DNA of 64,000 nt from Jaminaea rosea (GCF_003144245.1 NW_020289991.1:372001-436000); one strand, 5' to 3'. Shown: positions 25,501-36,524, counted from the first letter of the stretch. Notes: a model not told the origin generated them from the sequence alone. Numbers and translations are program-made.

Positions 25501-25886
25501 GTAGTAGTAGGGGTGGACGAGGTCGTATCGAGCTTCGAAGGTGGCGCAGTGTCCATTCCTCTGCGTAGAGTGCGTTGGATGGCTGCGTGCGGCGGGGAGT
25601 GGTGGTGAGCGCGCCATTCCAATAACGGGGACGACGTCGTGACAAACTCACCTGCAATCTTGTGAGCCTCATCTGACGTCGATGCTGCGTGCCCTTCTGT
25701 AGCCGCAGCCGCCACCATGCCTCCTACAGCGTGCGCGGGTGCATTTCGACCGCCACCACTCGCGTTGATGGCCTCATGATGAGACGTCTCTGAACACATT
25801 GCTGGCGGGGCGAGTGAGGCGAGCGAGGCGAGCTCCTCGTTGAAGCGGTGTGGTGGCAAGTGCCACTCAAAGTCTTTCGGGGCCAA
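22590..25886 (-). CDS. LON-domain protein with two RING fingers (LONRF type)
   Basis: Predicted E3 ubiquitin ligase. The frame of 1098 codons has a first RING at about 171-200 (CPSCSQPYRNPVTLPCGHSTC), a long acidic and Ser-rich middle, and a second RING at about 655-700 (CQLCYLLYYEPITTPCGH, CPLCRAQM). A LON N-terminal substrate-binding domain runs from about 790 to the end (FPGMPTNLHIFEPRYRLMV). This order matches animal LONRF proteins without the TPR repeats. A 69-nt piece at 25583-25651 has a GTGAGT donor, a CGCACGCAG acceptor and no frame effect, so it is probably a real intron inside the open frame. Lon peptidase residues are not expected in this family and none are seen. Confidence 0.85.
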   Translation of the reverse strand: MAPKDFEWHLPPHRFNEELASLASLAPPAMCSETSHHEAINASGGGRNAPAHAVGGMVAAAATEGHAASTSDEAHKIAGEFVTTSSPLLEWRAHHHSPPHAAIQRTLRRGMDTAPPSKLDTTSSTPTTTTSLGKRPAAQTLQPTSSPTSSSSSMTRRTRRFARQLLDLVSCPSCSQPYRNPVTLPCGHSTCLPCITRSINEAKSRHAASSSRSTSHVPPRLPLCSMTVPCSVSGCPRSAIGQGLGSWAGYTASFGPPSPTDDDHNHEHDATADSNSSNGGDGGENDAGVLPIDGFVVGAENQSLRLGVIPPQRRSKANIFALGTDGQSIDHLSLRTDVTLAKAVAVLEKFTQEPPGMRSAAVGSSQRARRPLRGYASARRMHHGAASSPSSSSSSPSSSSSMLSRVARRARPNPASALARGSNFAQSLVERERHHSPGPRPGATRIAPQFRALLGGSEAGRESGTISGIRATDTDDEDDEENSFAASQSRRPYGLAARDRSSSIMSYEQEADDRVERDGGEVADEEGHMEDETEDMMDEDEQDEDEDDFGGAFARPRQPRGYGEEEERRRRLALQSKYWGAMAPAYDRKWEESGWDTDGSGAATPLHRDVQDEEEEEEESAQTQGPEGSSPSSTALTTKSLNPEQLLSELTDSLECQLCYLLYYEPITTPCGHTFCRTCFGRSLDHSSKCPLCRAQMPSFAFFQDHPLNQALMRLLTSQLGAPHASTDKSETTTGATVQDEEEGQHDHTSSSGLSREDLDSLSRMGVFADSQDAHSSKVTSAAAATADEQDEGAFFGLRHLYTQRVESVAAEQRESSTWTPIFVCTLAFPGMPTNLHIFEPRYRLMVRRCLQSPGPARFGMVLPNRTADPSVPQYGTMLEIQSCQMLLDGRSMLETVGWRRFRLLETGSLDGYTTGRVEYLDDVSPEEVEAEEREVVAHNERVEQLRRFEEQRRSDPGMPELLTPTIARDPTAMTQGDSADPSVILPPFDNNQNSRTSPAPADLTPMATTPQLVSTCSSFIELLRTQTAPGLFERILATYGPVPQPLEVDRLSWWLGMVLPIDEHAKSQLMPVRSPRKRLEMIVEWIEKIQESWGIRA

Positions 25887-27083
25887 GAGATTGCGAGGAT
25901 GAGGAGGGGGCGATGATGAGGTAGCGGGTGTTACGCGAGCCTTTATTCGACGATTGCTAATGAGCGTGCTAGGAGCGCAAGCTCAATGTGTCGAATATGG
26001 AGAAAGCCTAGTAGGGCTTGGGGAACGACTTCGCGTGGCGTGATGCTGATGGTGAGAAGGACAAGATGGCGAGGTCGATTAGAGGATGGTAAGTCGCTCC
26101 TGATGATGCGATGCGATGCGAGTCCCTCGCTGCCTTCCTCGGGGAAAAAGCTTTGTCAAGAGCAGTCGATGAGCCAAGGGTCTGGCAACCTTGCAGAGGG
26201 TGGCTGTGGGCCAAGGTCGAGCGAGGGTAGCCTAATCCCACACCAAAGAGTGGGCAATCGCAGCTTAGCGATGCAATCAGACCGAGTGCGAGTGCGTGTG
26301 CGTCTGGCCACTGGGACTTGGTGTGGTAAGGCAGAGCAAGCCTAGTCTACGAGTAGAGTGGCGGCGGCCTGGCTCGCTGACCAAATTGATGTGCGAGCGC
26401 CGAGCGGTGCGGCCGCGACCATCGACGGGCAGCGGCACCACGTCCCGCCCCCGCTTAGCCAAGCACAATCTGAGACCGACCGACCGACCGACCGACGGCA
26501 CAGCGAGGCGACAGGCGCCAGGCGCATGGATGGCGGAAAACAAGCAAGACCCCATCGTCCCAGCACACAGTGGGAGGGGTCATCCCATATTCATTATTCG
26601 TACGACAAGGCGAGCCGCGGGTTGGATGGTGTCGTTCAGGAGTTAGGTGAGGTGAGCAATACGGTGCCGTGTGGCGATGCATGGAAGGCAAGCAGTGATC
26701 TCGCAGACGACAGACGAATGCCATGGTATTGCGATGCGTGGCAATGCGAGACTTGCTACCAAGCAGAGGAGATGAGCGAGGAAGCAAAGCGCTACGACGA
26801 CGACGACGACGACGACACGTCGATCGACGATGGATTCTGACAATGATCGACAGCGACGTCGGAGGAGGATTAGGCGTTGATTGATCGATCAAGGGGGCGT
26901 GCAAAGACGCCGTGACATACTCACCACGGCCACGTGGTCACGCGGGCGGACGGAAAGAGGAGAAAGTCAAAAGTCGAGTCGGCGTCGAGTCGTTGAGGAA
27001 AGAGAGTTGGACTGCGTTGCTCTCCGGACTGCATTGCTCTCTCCCTCTTTGTATGCTCGCTCACCACCACACGCGAAAGTGAG
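25887..27083. other. Divergent intergenic region with short repeats
   Basis: About 1.2 kb between the LON-RING gene and the tRNA ligase. It holds a (GACC)n run at about 26478-26496 and a (ACG)n run at about 26794-26818. Open frames here translate to low-complexity peptides and are not supported as genes. Confidence 0.45.
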
Positions 27084-30000
27084 ATGGCTGGTCCGTCCCC
27101 TTCCTCAGACGCAGAGGCATCCGCGCTCATCGCCTGCCTGTACGACCGGGCCACCAAGAGCGACTCGAATCCCAAGCCCCTCGTCCGGCATACCCTGCAC
27201 CACGTCCCCTCGACCACTGACCCGGGGCAACGTTTCGCCATCACGTCGTGGAAGACCGTCGAGTTTGCCTATCGCAAGGCCGAGAGCGTGGGCGTGGGCA
27301 AAGATCTGCCCACCCTAGCCAGAGGGCTGTTCACCGTCGCTCACACTCTTGATGATCATGACGGTAGCGAGCCAGAAAGCTCAGCGCACGCGGCTGCGAG
27401 GCAACGTATCCTCGTTCGCGGCTATGACAAGTTCTTCAATGTGGGAGAGATGCCTTGGACAAAGGTGCGTGTGCGCGCAAGATGATCCTGATCAAGATAG
27501 GCTCGCTCGTATGCTGACCAGTCTCTCTGGTCTCGCGCACGCGCCCCGCAGCAAGCGTCCATCGATCGCTACTCCTCCCCGCCGTACCTACTCACATTCA
27601 AGGAGAATGGTTGCATCATCTTCATTTCGGCCCTCTCACCTACGCAGCTCATTGTCACGTCAAAGCATGCGCTGGAGTCGCTCGAGAATCAGGAAGGTGA
27701 TGATGTAGCTGGAGAAGAGGGGGAGAAGCGCGTGTCTCACGCTGCAAAGGGGGAGGAATGGTTGGGCAGGCATCTGGCCAAGGTCGGCAAGACCAAGAAA
27801 GACTTGGCAACTGAGTTGTGGAGTCGAGGAGAGACGGCTGTAGCTGAGGTGAGCTGACGTGTCCATACTACCAAGGCAATCCGCGATCCACGCCGCTGAC
27901 CTCGCTCCACACCCGCCCGTCGCCCGCAGCTCTGCGACGATTCCTTCGAGGAGCACGTCCTTGCCTACCCACCAGAGAGATCGGGACTACACCTACACGG
28001 CCTCAACGCCAACCGCCCTCACTTCTCCACACGCCCCATGTCCGACGTGAATGCCTTTGCAACGCAATGGGGTTTCATCCCTACCCGCTACCTCACCATG
28101 AACAGCATGGCCGACGTCAAGGAATTCACCGATCGCATAGGCACCACGGGCGAGTACGAGGGAGAGGCCATTGAGGGATTCGTCGTGCGCACCACCATGC
28201 CCGATGCGCCAGCGCCAGCTGACAGGGTGAAGGGAACAGTTCCGCCCCCTTACTCGCCCGGGCAGACCTGGTTCTACAAGGTGAAATTCGACGAGCCTTA
28301 CCTCATGTATCGCGACTGGCGAGAGCTAGCGAAGCGCATGCTGGTCGATCGCAACAAATGGTTGGCTGAGAGGCAGCGTGGCATCGATCGCGAGGCCGAT
28401 GATGGCAAGGAGCCCGACGAGCTTGTGAAGAGCGCCTCGCGCCTAGAGATAGACGATCCCTCCCCTGTCACGGCGGATGGGGCAAAGAAGAGCAAGAACC
28501 AGCTAAAGAAGGAGCAGAAAGCGCGCCAACTTCAACTGCAACGCTCGCTCGGCCCAGCATCTGGCGCGCCCACTCTACCTCAAGCACCTAAAGCCCGCTC
28601 TGATCGTCCTGAGACGAAGCTCTTCGTCCAGTGGTGCTGGGATCGCATGTACGGGAGTCAGGATGGCAGAGTGCGCGCCCAGCCCGCCTTGTTTGAGGGC
28701 CTCAACGTGGGGAAGGGGATCATTCGGCTGCGCGATACTTTCCTTGCGTATTTGGAGACGGGCGAGGGGAGAGACCGCCTCGCTGCGCTGGGGGGAGCAG
28801 AGGGGGCTTTGGCTGCTAGGCTTGGACAAGACGTCAGCACGACGAGTACGCCCACATCATCGACGCAGCCCGACACGCGACCCTACACGCACCTGCTACT
28901 CCTTCCCATCTCCCTTCCCGGCGCGGGCAAGACGACCCTCTTCCACTCCCTCTCCTCCCTTTACCCTCGCGCTCTATCGCACACACAAAGCGACGATGTC
29001 CCCACGAAGAAGAGCGGGCCGACTTTCCTGCGCAACATCTGCTCTGAGCTCAGTCGCTCCCGCGTGGTACTAGCGGATCGCAACAACCACTTGCTGCAGC
29101 ATCGCGACGAAGTGGTCGAGGCGGTGCGCACCTGGGAGGCTCGCGGGGGCAGGAGTGAGGAGCAACTTCGCGAGGAGAAGAAGAAGCATTTCCAAAAGTA
29201 CGGGAAGAAGATGGGAGCCCCGCCTTTCAGCGAGGAGGTGCCGTTGGAGCAGCGACCCCGCGTCAAGTTCCTCACGCTGCTGTACGAGCTTGACGTCCTG
29301 CCGTTCAATGCGCTTCATCGCCTTCTGTCGGATCGCATCCTCGGGCGAGGGGATAATCATCAGTCCCTCGTTGCGGACACGAGCGCGGCGGCTGGGTGTC
29401 GGGCCCACGAGGTGGTGCTTTGGCGCTTCTTGGAGGCTTATGAGCCCTTTGGCTCAGCGGAGGGGAAGGGGGAGGGGACCAAGGGATGGGGTGACGTGGT
29501 GCTACGCCAGGAAGGGGCGAGCGTGACGCTAAACGTGGAGGCGAGCCTGCGCGAGCAATTGGAGCAGGTGTGGCAATGCTTGACGCAGCGAGGCGTCTTG
29601 CCTCGCGAGGGCTGCGAGGAGTTGGAGGAAGCGGTGCGCAGGACTACGCCCGCCATGCTGGATGAAGCCATCGAGCGCGCCAAGGGGTACAAGGCTACGC
29701 AGATCAAGAGCCTCCTGCCCGCGCCTGGCAGCACAAATAGCAGCGTCACAGGCCCGCGCTACTACGCCATCTCAGTCGAAGTGGACTTGGCGCGTCTCCT
29801 CCCTCCCCTTCTCGAGGCCAAGAGCCCGCAAAACCGTGAGCCTCAACGTGCCGCCCGCCTCTCTCGAGCGCGCGCCCTCCTCACCAGCCTCTCCGCATCC
29901 AAGCGCGTGGTGACACGCCCACACATCACCCTGGTCCACAATAGCGCGCTACGCCGGGACATTGGGGACGACGAGGAGTCTGCTCTCCAGTCCCTGCCTG

Positions 30001-30410
30001 AAGCGGAGCGCAAGGCGGTCCAAGCTGCGAGGAGGAAATGGCAACGTTACGAGGCACTCTGTGGAGCCGGTGAAGCTGGTGTTGACTTTAATGTTCAGTT
30101 CGACCGGCTCTGTTGGGAAGGGGACAAGGTCATGACGCTGAGCGTCTCCTCTGTCGCGCCTTGCCTTGACTCGGCGTTGAGCGTCGAGGAGATGGAGAGG
30201 CTGCAGGGAGAAGGAGAGGAGTGGAGACCCCACGTTACCGTTGGGACGCGCGATGCGGAGGTGCGACCTTTTGAGGCGAATAGGGTTGTGAGGGTTGTGG
30301 ATACGTTGCGTAAGGAGGGAATGCGTGGTGGGCAGGAGGGCGAGATTGAGTGGATCGATTTGGAGGGGCAGATGAGCGTGAAGGGCAGGCTGATGGGGAT
30401 GAGCGCGTAG
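27084..30410 (+). CDS. TRL1: Fungal tRNA ligase, three-domain
   Basis: Joins tRNA halves after intron removal and, in yeast, also HAC1 mRNA exons in the unfolded protein response. Exons 27084-27464, 27552-27848 and 27930-30410 give 1052 aa. The N-terminal ligase (adenylyltransferase) domain has its nucleotidyl lysine in FKENG (about residue 144) and a conserved block EGFVVRTTM. The central polynucleotide kinase has the P-loop LPGAGKTTLF (about 555). The C-terminal cyclic phosphodiesterase has two His-x-Thr motifs, HITLVH (about 890) and HVTVGT (about 993). All three activities therefore look intact. Intron 1 contains CTGAC. The gene is tail-to-tail with the CCA-adding enzyme, 123 bp away. Confidence 0.95.
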
Positions 30411-30533
30411 CGTGGCGCGGCGCAGCGCAGCGCGAGGACAAAATGCATGTATCCAAGTGACGCAACTGCCATGCCGTGCCCGCTCGTCTATGGGTATCAA
30501 AGATGATTCTATTACCACACTCCATCCCCTCTC

Positions 30534-32754
30534 CTACTTTTTATCCGTCTTGACCTTCTTCTTCCCCTTGGCATCACCCCCCTTGCCCCTCTCCTCGAAC
30601 GGAACGATCCACCCTTGCTCCCACAATCCCTTCAACCACCCCCCAACCTCGCGCTTGGCCTCCTCCCCACTCGCCTCCTCTCGCGAACGGGCAAACTGCC
30701 AGACGAGGACGGCGTTCAACAGTCGCGTGGTCATGGGGCCCGGCTTGAGCTCCAACAGGGCGAGGACGGCATTCCCGTCCAGTAGGGGCTTCTCGTCCAG
30801 GCGAGCATAGAGGTCGTGTTGTGCCACGAGCTCAAGAAGTGGCGCGTAGGCTGTGGACCAGCTTGAGGCGGGGAGAATCGAAGTTCCTGCCGCGTAGAGG
30901 AAGGCGGCCGTGAGCGCCGTGCTTGGGTGCATGTTGAGCGCTGGGTTGTTGAGGTTCTTGTCGCGGAGGAAGAGCGTGACGAGGGGTTGCGTGGTGAGCT
31001 GACCCTCCAGTAGAGTGGGGAGGTTGGGGATCGACTCGAGAGCTTTTTGCTCGATGTGATCCACTCCGTCCTGCGGACCGGGGAGAAGAGAGGTAGCTGC
31101 CGTCACGAGGGAGCTGACAGGCTGAGCGCTTGTGGCTCGGCCCAGCTTGAGGCCGTAGAGGAGGACGGCTTCTGATGCCGGGATGTATTTGTTCTTCTTT
31201 TCTTCTACTTCGCCCTGAGCGCTGCCGAGCAGCGCACAGCAGTATTCGAGGCGACGACGTTGCTCTGCGTCTGCGAGTGGGGCCTTGAGCTCGGCGGGGA
31301 CGCTGGCGAGGAGGGCGGGGTCGTAGTGCGGGAGGAAGGAGGTTGGGATCGAGAGTGTGGAGTTGCGTGTGATGGGAGAGGGGGAGAGACAGTCGAGGAG
31401 ATGCGAGAGCGTGAGAGCTAGCTTGGCTGCGGAGCTGGAGTTCAAATCGTTGGGAGCCGCTCGGTGCGGGAGGGTCTTGCCGTTTACGATGAGGGAGTAG
31501 GGGGAGAAGACGAGGGAATGGAGGTCGAGGTCCATTAGGTGGTAGTGCGCGAGGAGGGGAAAGGGGCCTGGGCGTGGTGTGAGACAGGGCGCGAGCAGCA
31601 GAAGAAGTCAGCTACAGCCGCGATCAGACTACGCGTCTCTATCACCTCGAGCCGCGCCACTCACCCTTCATCATCTTGTCCACCTCGATACCGACCCTCT
31701 CGCGGGACACCTTGCTCACAAGGGCCTCCCTAACCAACTCCCTGCCTCTTCGTGGCACCTCTCCGGCCTCCATCTCCCTCAATCGCGGATCATCCCCTCG
31801 CTCCACGTTGCCTTCGCCCTTTAAACAGGCTACGATTCCCGCATCGAGCCTATAGTTGAATCGCGAAGCAAATCTCACGCAGCGCAGTATGCGCAAAGGG
31901 TCATCGAGGAACGTCGTCAACGGGCTGAGCGGTGTGCGTACCAGCCCTGCACGCATATCCTCCAGTCCCATTCCTGTACAATCCTCTACCTCCCTCGTAT
32001 GGACATTGAAGAAGAGGGAGTTGATCGTGATATCGCGACGCTCAGCATCTTCCCTCGGATCGCCAAATTCCATGACCGGTATGCGCGAATCACCGTGATA
32101 CACCTCTTTGCGCAAGTTGACAAAGTCCAATTGCAAGCCATTGAAGGTAGCAGTGGCCGTCTCGAGATTCTTGGACTGCTCGGGGTTGGCGGCAATCTTT
32201 GTGATGCGGCTGAGCGCTTCGGCCGCTTGCGTCGCCATGTTGTCGTGGGAGGAGGAGCCGGGCGTAGAAGGGGCGACGGTGCTGAGGTACTGCTTGAAGA
32301 GGATGGCGAAGTTGAGGCCGGTCATTAGGGAGAGACTGATGTCGAGATCGTTGCTTGGTAGGCCGAGGAGCTTATCGCGCACCCAACCGCCGGCTATGCG
32401 TGCCTCGAGGGGGCCGGACCGCGCGTAGTCAACGTGAGAGCCTCCTTCATCGGGGGAGGGCTGTGGGTGTGTGGAGTTGATCCATGCGCAGCACGAGGAG
32501 AGGAGGGAGACGAGCGTTGACTCGGAGGGAGTGAGGGCGATGGTGGGTGAGGGCGGGAGATGCGCCATCGCGTAGCTGGTACGGTGGTGCGAGTGGACAA
32601 GACGGAGAGCTGTGCGTTGGCTGAGCTGGCTATATGCTGGTGATGGCTGGGCGGTCGGCGGAGTAAAGTGCGTTGGAAGTTGCGGCAGAAGGACCGCCTG
32701 TCTATGTGAAGAAGAGGTAGCGATTCGTAGGAGTGGGCGAGAGCGAGCGAGCAT
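30534..32754 (-). CDS. CCA1: CCA-adding tRNA nucleotidyltransferase
   Basis: Adds CCA to tRNA 3' ends in nucleus/cytosol and mitochondria. Two exons, 31665-32754 and 30534-31567, give 707 aa. The class II polymerase head is clear: GGWVRDKLLGLPSNDLDI (G-rich turn and metal-binding Asp pair), RRDITINSLFFN, and DDPLRILRCVRFASRF. The second exon is the C-terminal body and tail with a basic end (KGKKKVKTDKK). The first 60 residues are Arg/Ser-rich with no acid, like a mitochondrial presequence, and Met63 (MAHLPPSP) could start a cytosolic form. Dual starts are known for yeast CCA1; here this is inferred from sequence. Confidence 0.93.
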
Positions 32755-33051
32755 ACAAGCCTCGTGGAGGAGGAAGAGGAGGAGGAGTCAATGGGAAGGT
32801 CCAAAATTGAGGAGCGCAGCCCTGGCTCGCCCACTTTATTTTGCCGTGGCCCGAGCGTTGAAGCGGACGGGACGGGAACCTCGGCCGAGATCGGCAGCCT
32901 CGACTCGACGTTGTCCGTGATGACCAACTCAAGGCAGGGCGGCAAGGCAACGGGGCGGGGCGGGGAACGAGGGAGCGTGGCAATGGGATGAATTGCAGCT
33001 CATTATCACCATCACCACCACCACCACCACCCTCCTCACCACTCACCCACC
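32755..33051. promoter_or_regulatory. Shared promoter region of CCA1 and the complex I 49-kDa gene
   Basis: 297 bp between divergent starts of two genes with mitochondrial products. A (CAC)n run (about 33008-33031) lies in the leader of the complex I gene. No TATA box is seen. Confidence 0.5.
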
Positions 33052-34696
33052 ATGCTCGCCGCACGAGCAACAAGGGGGGCATTTGCCCTTCGCTCCTCGG
33101 CCTCCGCACGAGCTGGCCCTTCATCAATCTCTGCGCCCCTCCTGCGTCGCTCCCTAGCCACCGAAGCCGACCCAGACCGTTGGGCCACCAACACTGAAGG
33201 CGCAGGCGTCCGTCCTAGCAGCAAAGCCGTGCCTACCTCGCCACAGGCACCAGGCAATGCCTCGACACACATCCTCGAGGACATGCACACCACGACGGCA
33301 CACGAGATCCTCTCCGAGAGCGGATCCCGCAAAGAAGCTAGCCTGCGCCACTTTACCGTCAACTTCGGTCCTCAACACCCGGCAGCTCACGGCGTGTTGC
33401 GCTTGATCCTAGAGCTCAACGGTGAAGAGGTGCTGCGAGCTGACCCGCACGTTGGTTTGCTTCACCGTGGAACGGAGAAGCTCATCGAGTACAAGAACTA
33501 CACGCAGGCGCTGCCTTACTTTGACCGACTCGACTATGTCAGCATGATGACCAACGAGCTCTGCTACTCGCGTGCTGTGGAGAAGTTGTTGAACATCGAG
33601 GTACCTGAGCGAGCCAAGTGGATTCGCACCTTGTTCGGGGAGATTACCCGCATCTTGAATCATTGCATGGCCGTCCTCTCGCACGTCATGGACGTCGGCG
33701 GGTTGACCCCTTTTCTGTGGGCCTTTGAGGAGAGGGAGAAGCTCATGGAGTTCTACGAGAGGGTCAGTGGGGCGCGATTGCATGCCGCCTACGTGCGACC
33801 GGGAGGTGTGGCATTCGACTTGCCTCATGGCTTGCTCGATGATATCCACAAGTGGGCGACGCAGTTCGGTGAGTAGGCGGGGCGCGGTACGGAGCACCAC
33901 GGCAACTCGAGCTGACTTGACGACACCCACGCCCGCTCCACGCCCGCTCCTCGCCAGGCTCGCGCATCGACGAAATCGAGGAAGTCGTCACTGGCAACCG
34001 TATCTGGAAGTCGCGCACCATTGGCGTGGGCAAGGTGACAGCCGAAGAAGCCCAGAACTACGGCTTCTCAGGCGTCATGTTGCGCGGCTCTGGCGTACCT
34101 TGGGATATCCGCAAGGTAGCCCCTTACGACGCCTACGACCAGGTCGACTTCGACGTGCCAGTCGGCAAGAACGGAGACTGCTATGATCGCTACCTGTGCC
34201 GTATTGAGGAGTTTAGGCAGAGTCTGCGTATCATCGAGCAGTGCATTAACAAGATGCCGGGAGGGCAGATCAAGGTCGACGACCACAAGATTGTTCCCCC
34301 GCCGAGGGCCAACATGAAGGAGAGCATGGAGTCGTGCGTATCGCATGCCCGCAGGAGGCCAGCCTTCTCCCCTTCGCCTACCGCATGCTGACATTGCCTT
34401 CCCCTCCCCGCTTCTCTCTCTCCCGCTCGCACAGCCTCATCCACCACTTCAAGCTCTTCTCCGAGGGATACCACGTTCCCCCCGGCGAGACGTACTCGGC
34501 CATCGAAGCCCCCAAGGGCGAAATGGGCGTCTACCTCGTCTCTGACGGCTCCAACAGACCGTACCGTTGCAAGATCCGTGCTCCCGGCTTTGCCCACTTG
34601 GCAGGATTCGACTTTATGAGCCGTAGTCACTTTGTGCCCGATGTGGTCGCCATTATTGGTACGATGGACCTCGTCTTTGGTGAGGTGGACCGTTGA
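33052..34696 (+). CDS. NADH-ubiquinone oxidoreductase 49-kDa subunit (NDUFS2)
   Basis: Core subunit of mitochondrial complex I, forming part of the quinone site. Exons 33052-33868, 33958-34333 and 34435-34696 give 484 aa. An Arg/Ala-rich presequence ([16 protein letters not shown]) precedes the mature protein. Diagnostic blocks: [61 protein letters not shown] and, at the end, [24 protein letters not shown] in part. Length and order match the family and no residue loss is evident. Intron 1 carries a CTGAC branch site. Confidence 0.96.
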
Positions 34697-34822
34697 GCGG
34701 GCACGGTGGAGAAGGAGGCCGCCAGACTGTGTTTTCGTGCCGTGGCGTAGCTTGAATAGCATCGACTAGATATCAAATCGATTACGCGTGGCGCGTGGCG
34801 AGTGGCGAGTGGCAGTGACCGG

Positions 34823-35765
34823 CTAGTCATCCGCTTCGATCAACTCGCCCAACAGCTCGAGGATCTTGCGCTGATTATCCCGAGCGGCGGGGGAGGACGT
34901 TTCGAAGAATCCTGGTAGGCCGGCCTGCGAGCGCAGTGTGGGGGTTTGATTAGCGTGAGGGGAGAGAGAAGCATGCTGCAATCGTGAGCGACCGTACACG
35001 CACCTTGTGGAATCGAAGCTGTTGAGCCTTGACCATCTGATCCCACTCCTCTAGGGAGGCTCGAGCCCATCTCTCCTCTTCCTCTTCGTCGCCCCGCTCG
35101 CGCTCGCGCCGTGAGTCTGCCAATCTCCTCTCGAGGGCATCTTGCTCTCTCTTTGTCTTCATGACCAGGCGAAGGAAGGTGCCATCTTTGGCTAGGCGGC
35201 GGAGCTCGGGAAGGGCTTGGGAGGGGGTAAGGTGACGCAGGTCTGGGCGAGGCGGGGGTGGTTGATGGGGTAGGGGAGGAGCATTCGCAGAGGCAGAGGC
35301 AGGAGGCTTTGGTTGAGGTTGGGCGCGACCTTTAAGTCGTGGGTCGGAGGACCTCTGTTCTTCCACTCTGGGGATCGACGGAGGGGTCGGTTGCTCGTCA
35401 TTCTCGCGCAGGAGGGAGAGGAGATGCTGGATGTTGTGCGGGTCGGAGCGCGATTGAGCGTCTCGCTGGCACGGCGAAGAGTAGTGAGCTAGCGTCTCAT
35501 CTTTACCACCTCCATCCCGTCCCACACTCACAGCAAAAGGGTTCATCTCATCGCCTGCCTTGCTCGCTGGTCGCGGGGACGTGGGTCTGTTCGTCGATGG
35601 TCCAGCCCAGCTTGCGCTTGCCAATATTTCCACGCCGGGCGTTGTGCTGCCGCCTGCCCTATGACGCGAGTTCAGCCCGCACTTCCGCCCTCCCGCTGCC
35701 CGCTCGACGCTGCTCAGCCAATCAATCAACATCGCCCACGCTCCCCGCACTCTCGTCGTTACCAT
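34823..35765 (-). CDS. Conserved-looking protein of unknown function
   Basis: Exons 35532-35765, 35465 down to 35004, and 34823-34924 close in frame (265 aa from the first ATG). The start may be further in, at MNPFA, which directly precedes intron 1. The middle is Pro/Ser-rich. The last 100 residues look ordered and helical: LTPSQALPELRRLAKDG, then a charged coiled coil (DALERRLADSRRERERG), then FHK joined to AGLPGFFETSSPAARDNQ and an acidic end. I do not recognise the family. It is head-to-head with the POLD4 homologue, separated by only 66 bp if the first ATG is used. Confidence 0.6.
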
Positions 35766-35831
35766 CCCGACGATCTACATAAGCTAGACAGCAGCAACCG
35801 CTGATCCCTCGCCATCGCATCGCGGCCCGCC
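35766..35831. promoter_or_regulatory. Very short bidirectional promoter
   Basis: Only 66 bp separate the two divergent ATGs, so leader and core promoter of each gene must overlap the other gene or this interval. If the minus-strand gene starts at its internal MNPFA, the spacing is about 285 bp. Confidence 0.45.
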
Positions 35832-36524
35832 ATGCCGCCCAAAAAGAAGACGACATCATCCATCGCTTCGGCCTTCAAGCCCTCGTCCAGTAAGAGCGGG
35901 TCAACAGCCGTTCAGCAGGGAAAGCTCAATGCCTCTCGTTCGGCCAGTCTCGACAAGGTCAAAGGGTCGACTCCCAGTGCCAGCACAGTCGCAGTCACAT
36001 CTCGCTCCCCTTCACCGGACAAGGCATCGTCCCTCTCCCGCAGTCAGAGTGGGACTGCTGCAGTAGGAGGAGGGGCGCAGCTGAGCAAGGAAGAAATCGC
36101 AGAGGCAGAGAAGCTCCCCCATCTCGATGTGAATGCGCGCGACTTGAATGGGATCTGGAACGAGGTCAAGAAGGAGAAGCTGGGCAAGGTTGGGGCGAGT
36201 GAGTTTTGCGACCTCATAGCCAGCACGCGTACGCTTTTGCCGTGCTGACCTTTGGCCCCCCCCCCCCCCGCCTTTTCCCCCCTGCCTCCCCGCGCCCTCC
36301 TAGTCCACGCCCAAGGGCAGAATCGCATCCACCACATCCTTCGCTCATTCGACTTTGATCCCTCATACGGTCCCTGCCTGGGTCTCACACGACTCGAGAG
36401 GTGGAATCGCGCCAAAGACTTGGGGGAGGACCCGCCTGTCGAGGTGTGGGAGATCTTGAATACGAGGGAGGGAAAGTTGGACGAGGAGTACAGGGAGAGT
36501 TGTCTGATTGGGGCTGGCATTTAG
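35832..36524 (+). CDS. CDM1: DNA polymerase delta subunit 4 (Cdm1/p12 homologue)
   Basis: Smallest, non-essential subunit of replicative polymerase delta, stabilising the complex. Exons 35832-36198 and 36304-36524 give 195 aa. The N-terminus (MPPKKKTTSSIASAFKPSSS) resembles a PCNA-interacting, basic leader. The C-terminus has the family signature FDFDPSYGPCLGLTRLERW, continued by NRAKDLGEDPPVEVWEIL. This matches the YGPC.G..RL.RW..A......PP.EVW pattern of human p12. The intron holds an unusually long C run (14 C at about 36256-36269). Budding yeast lacks this subunit; fission yeast has it as Cdm1. Confidence 0.88.

Noticed and set aside
26358-26840. 160-codon frame in the TRL1 upstream region
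   Set aside because: Crosses GACC and ACG microsatellites and gives an acidic low-complexity end; no splice or family evidence.
30534-31535. Separate hypothetical gene next to CCA1
   Set aside because: It is the second exon of CCA1: donor at 31664 and acceptor at 31568 join it in phase to the nucleotidyltransferase head.
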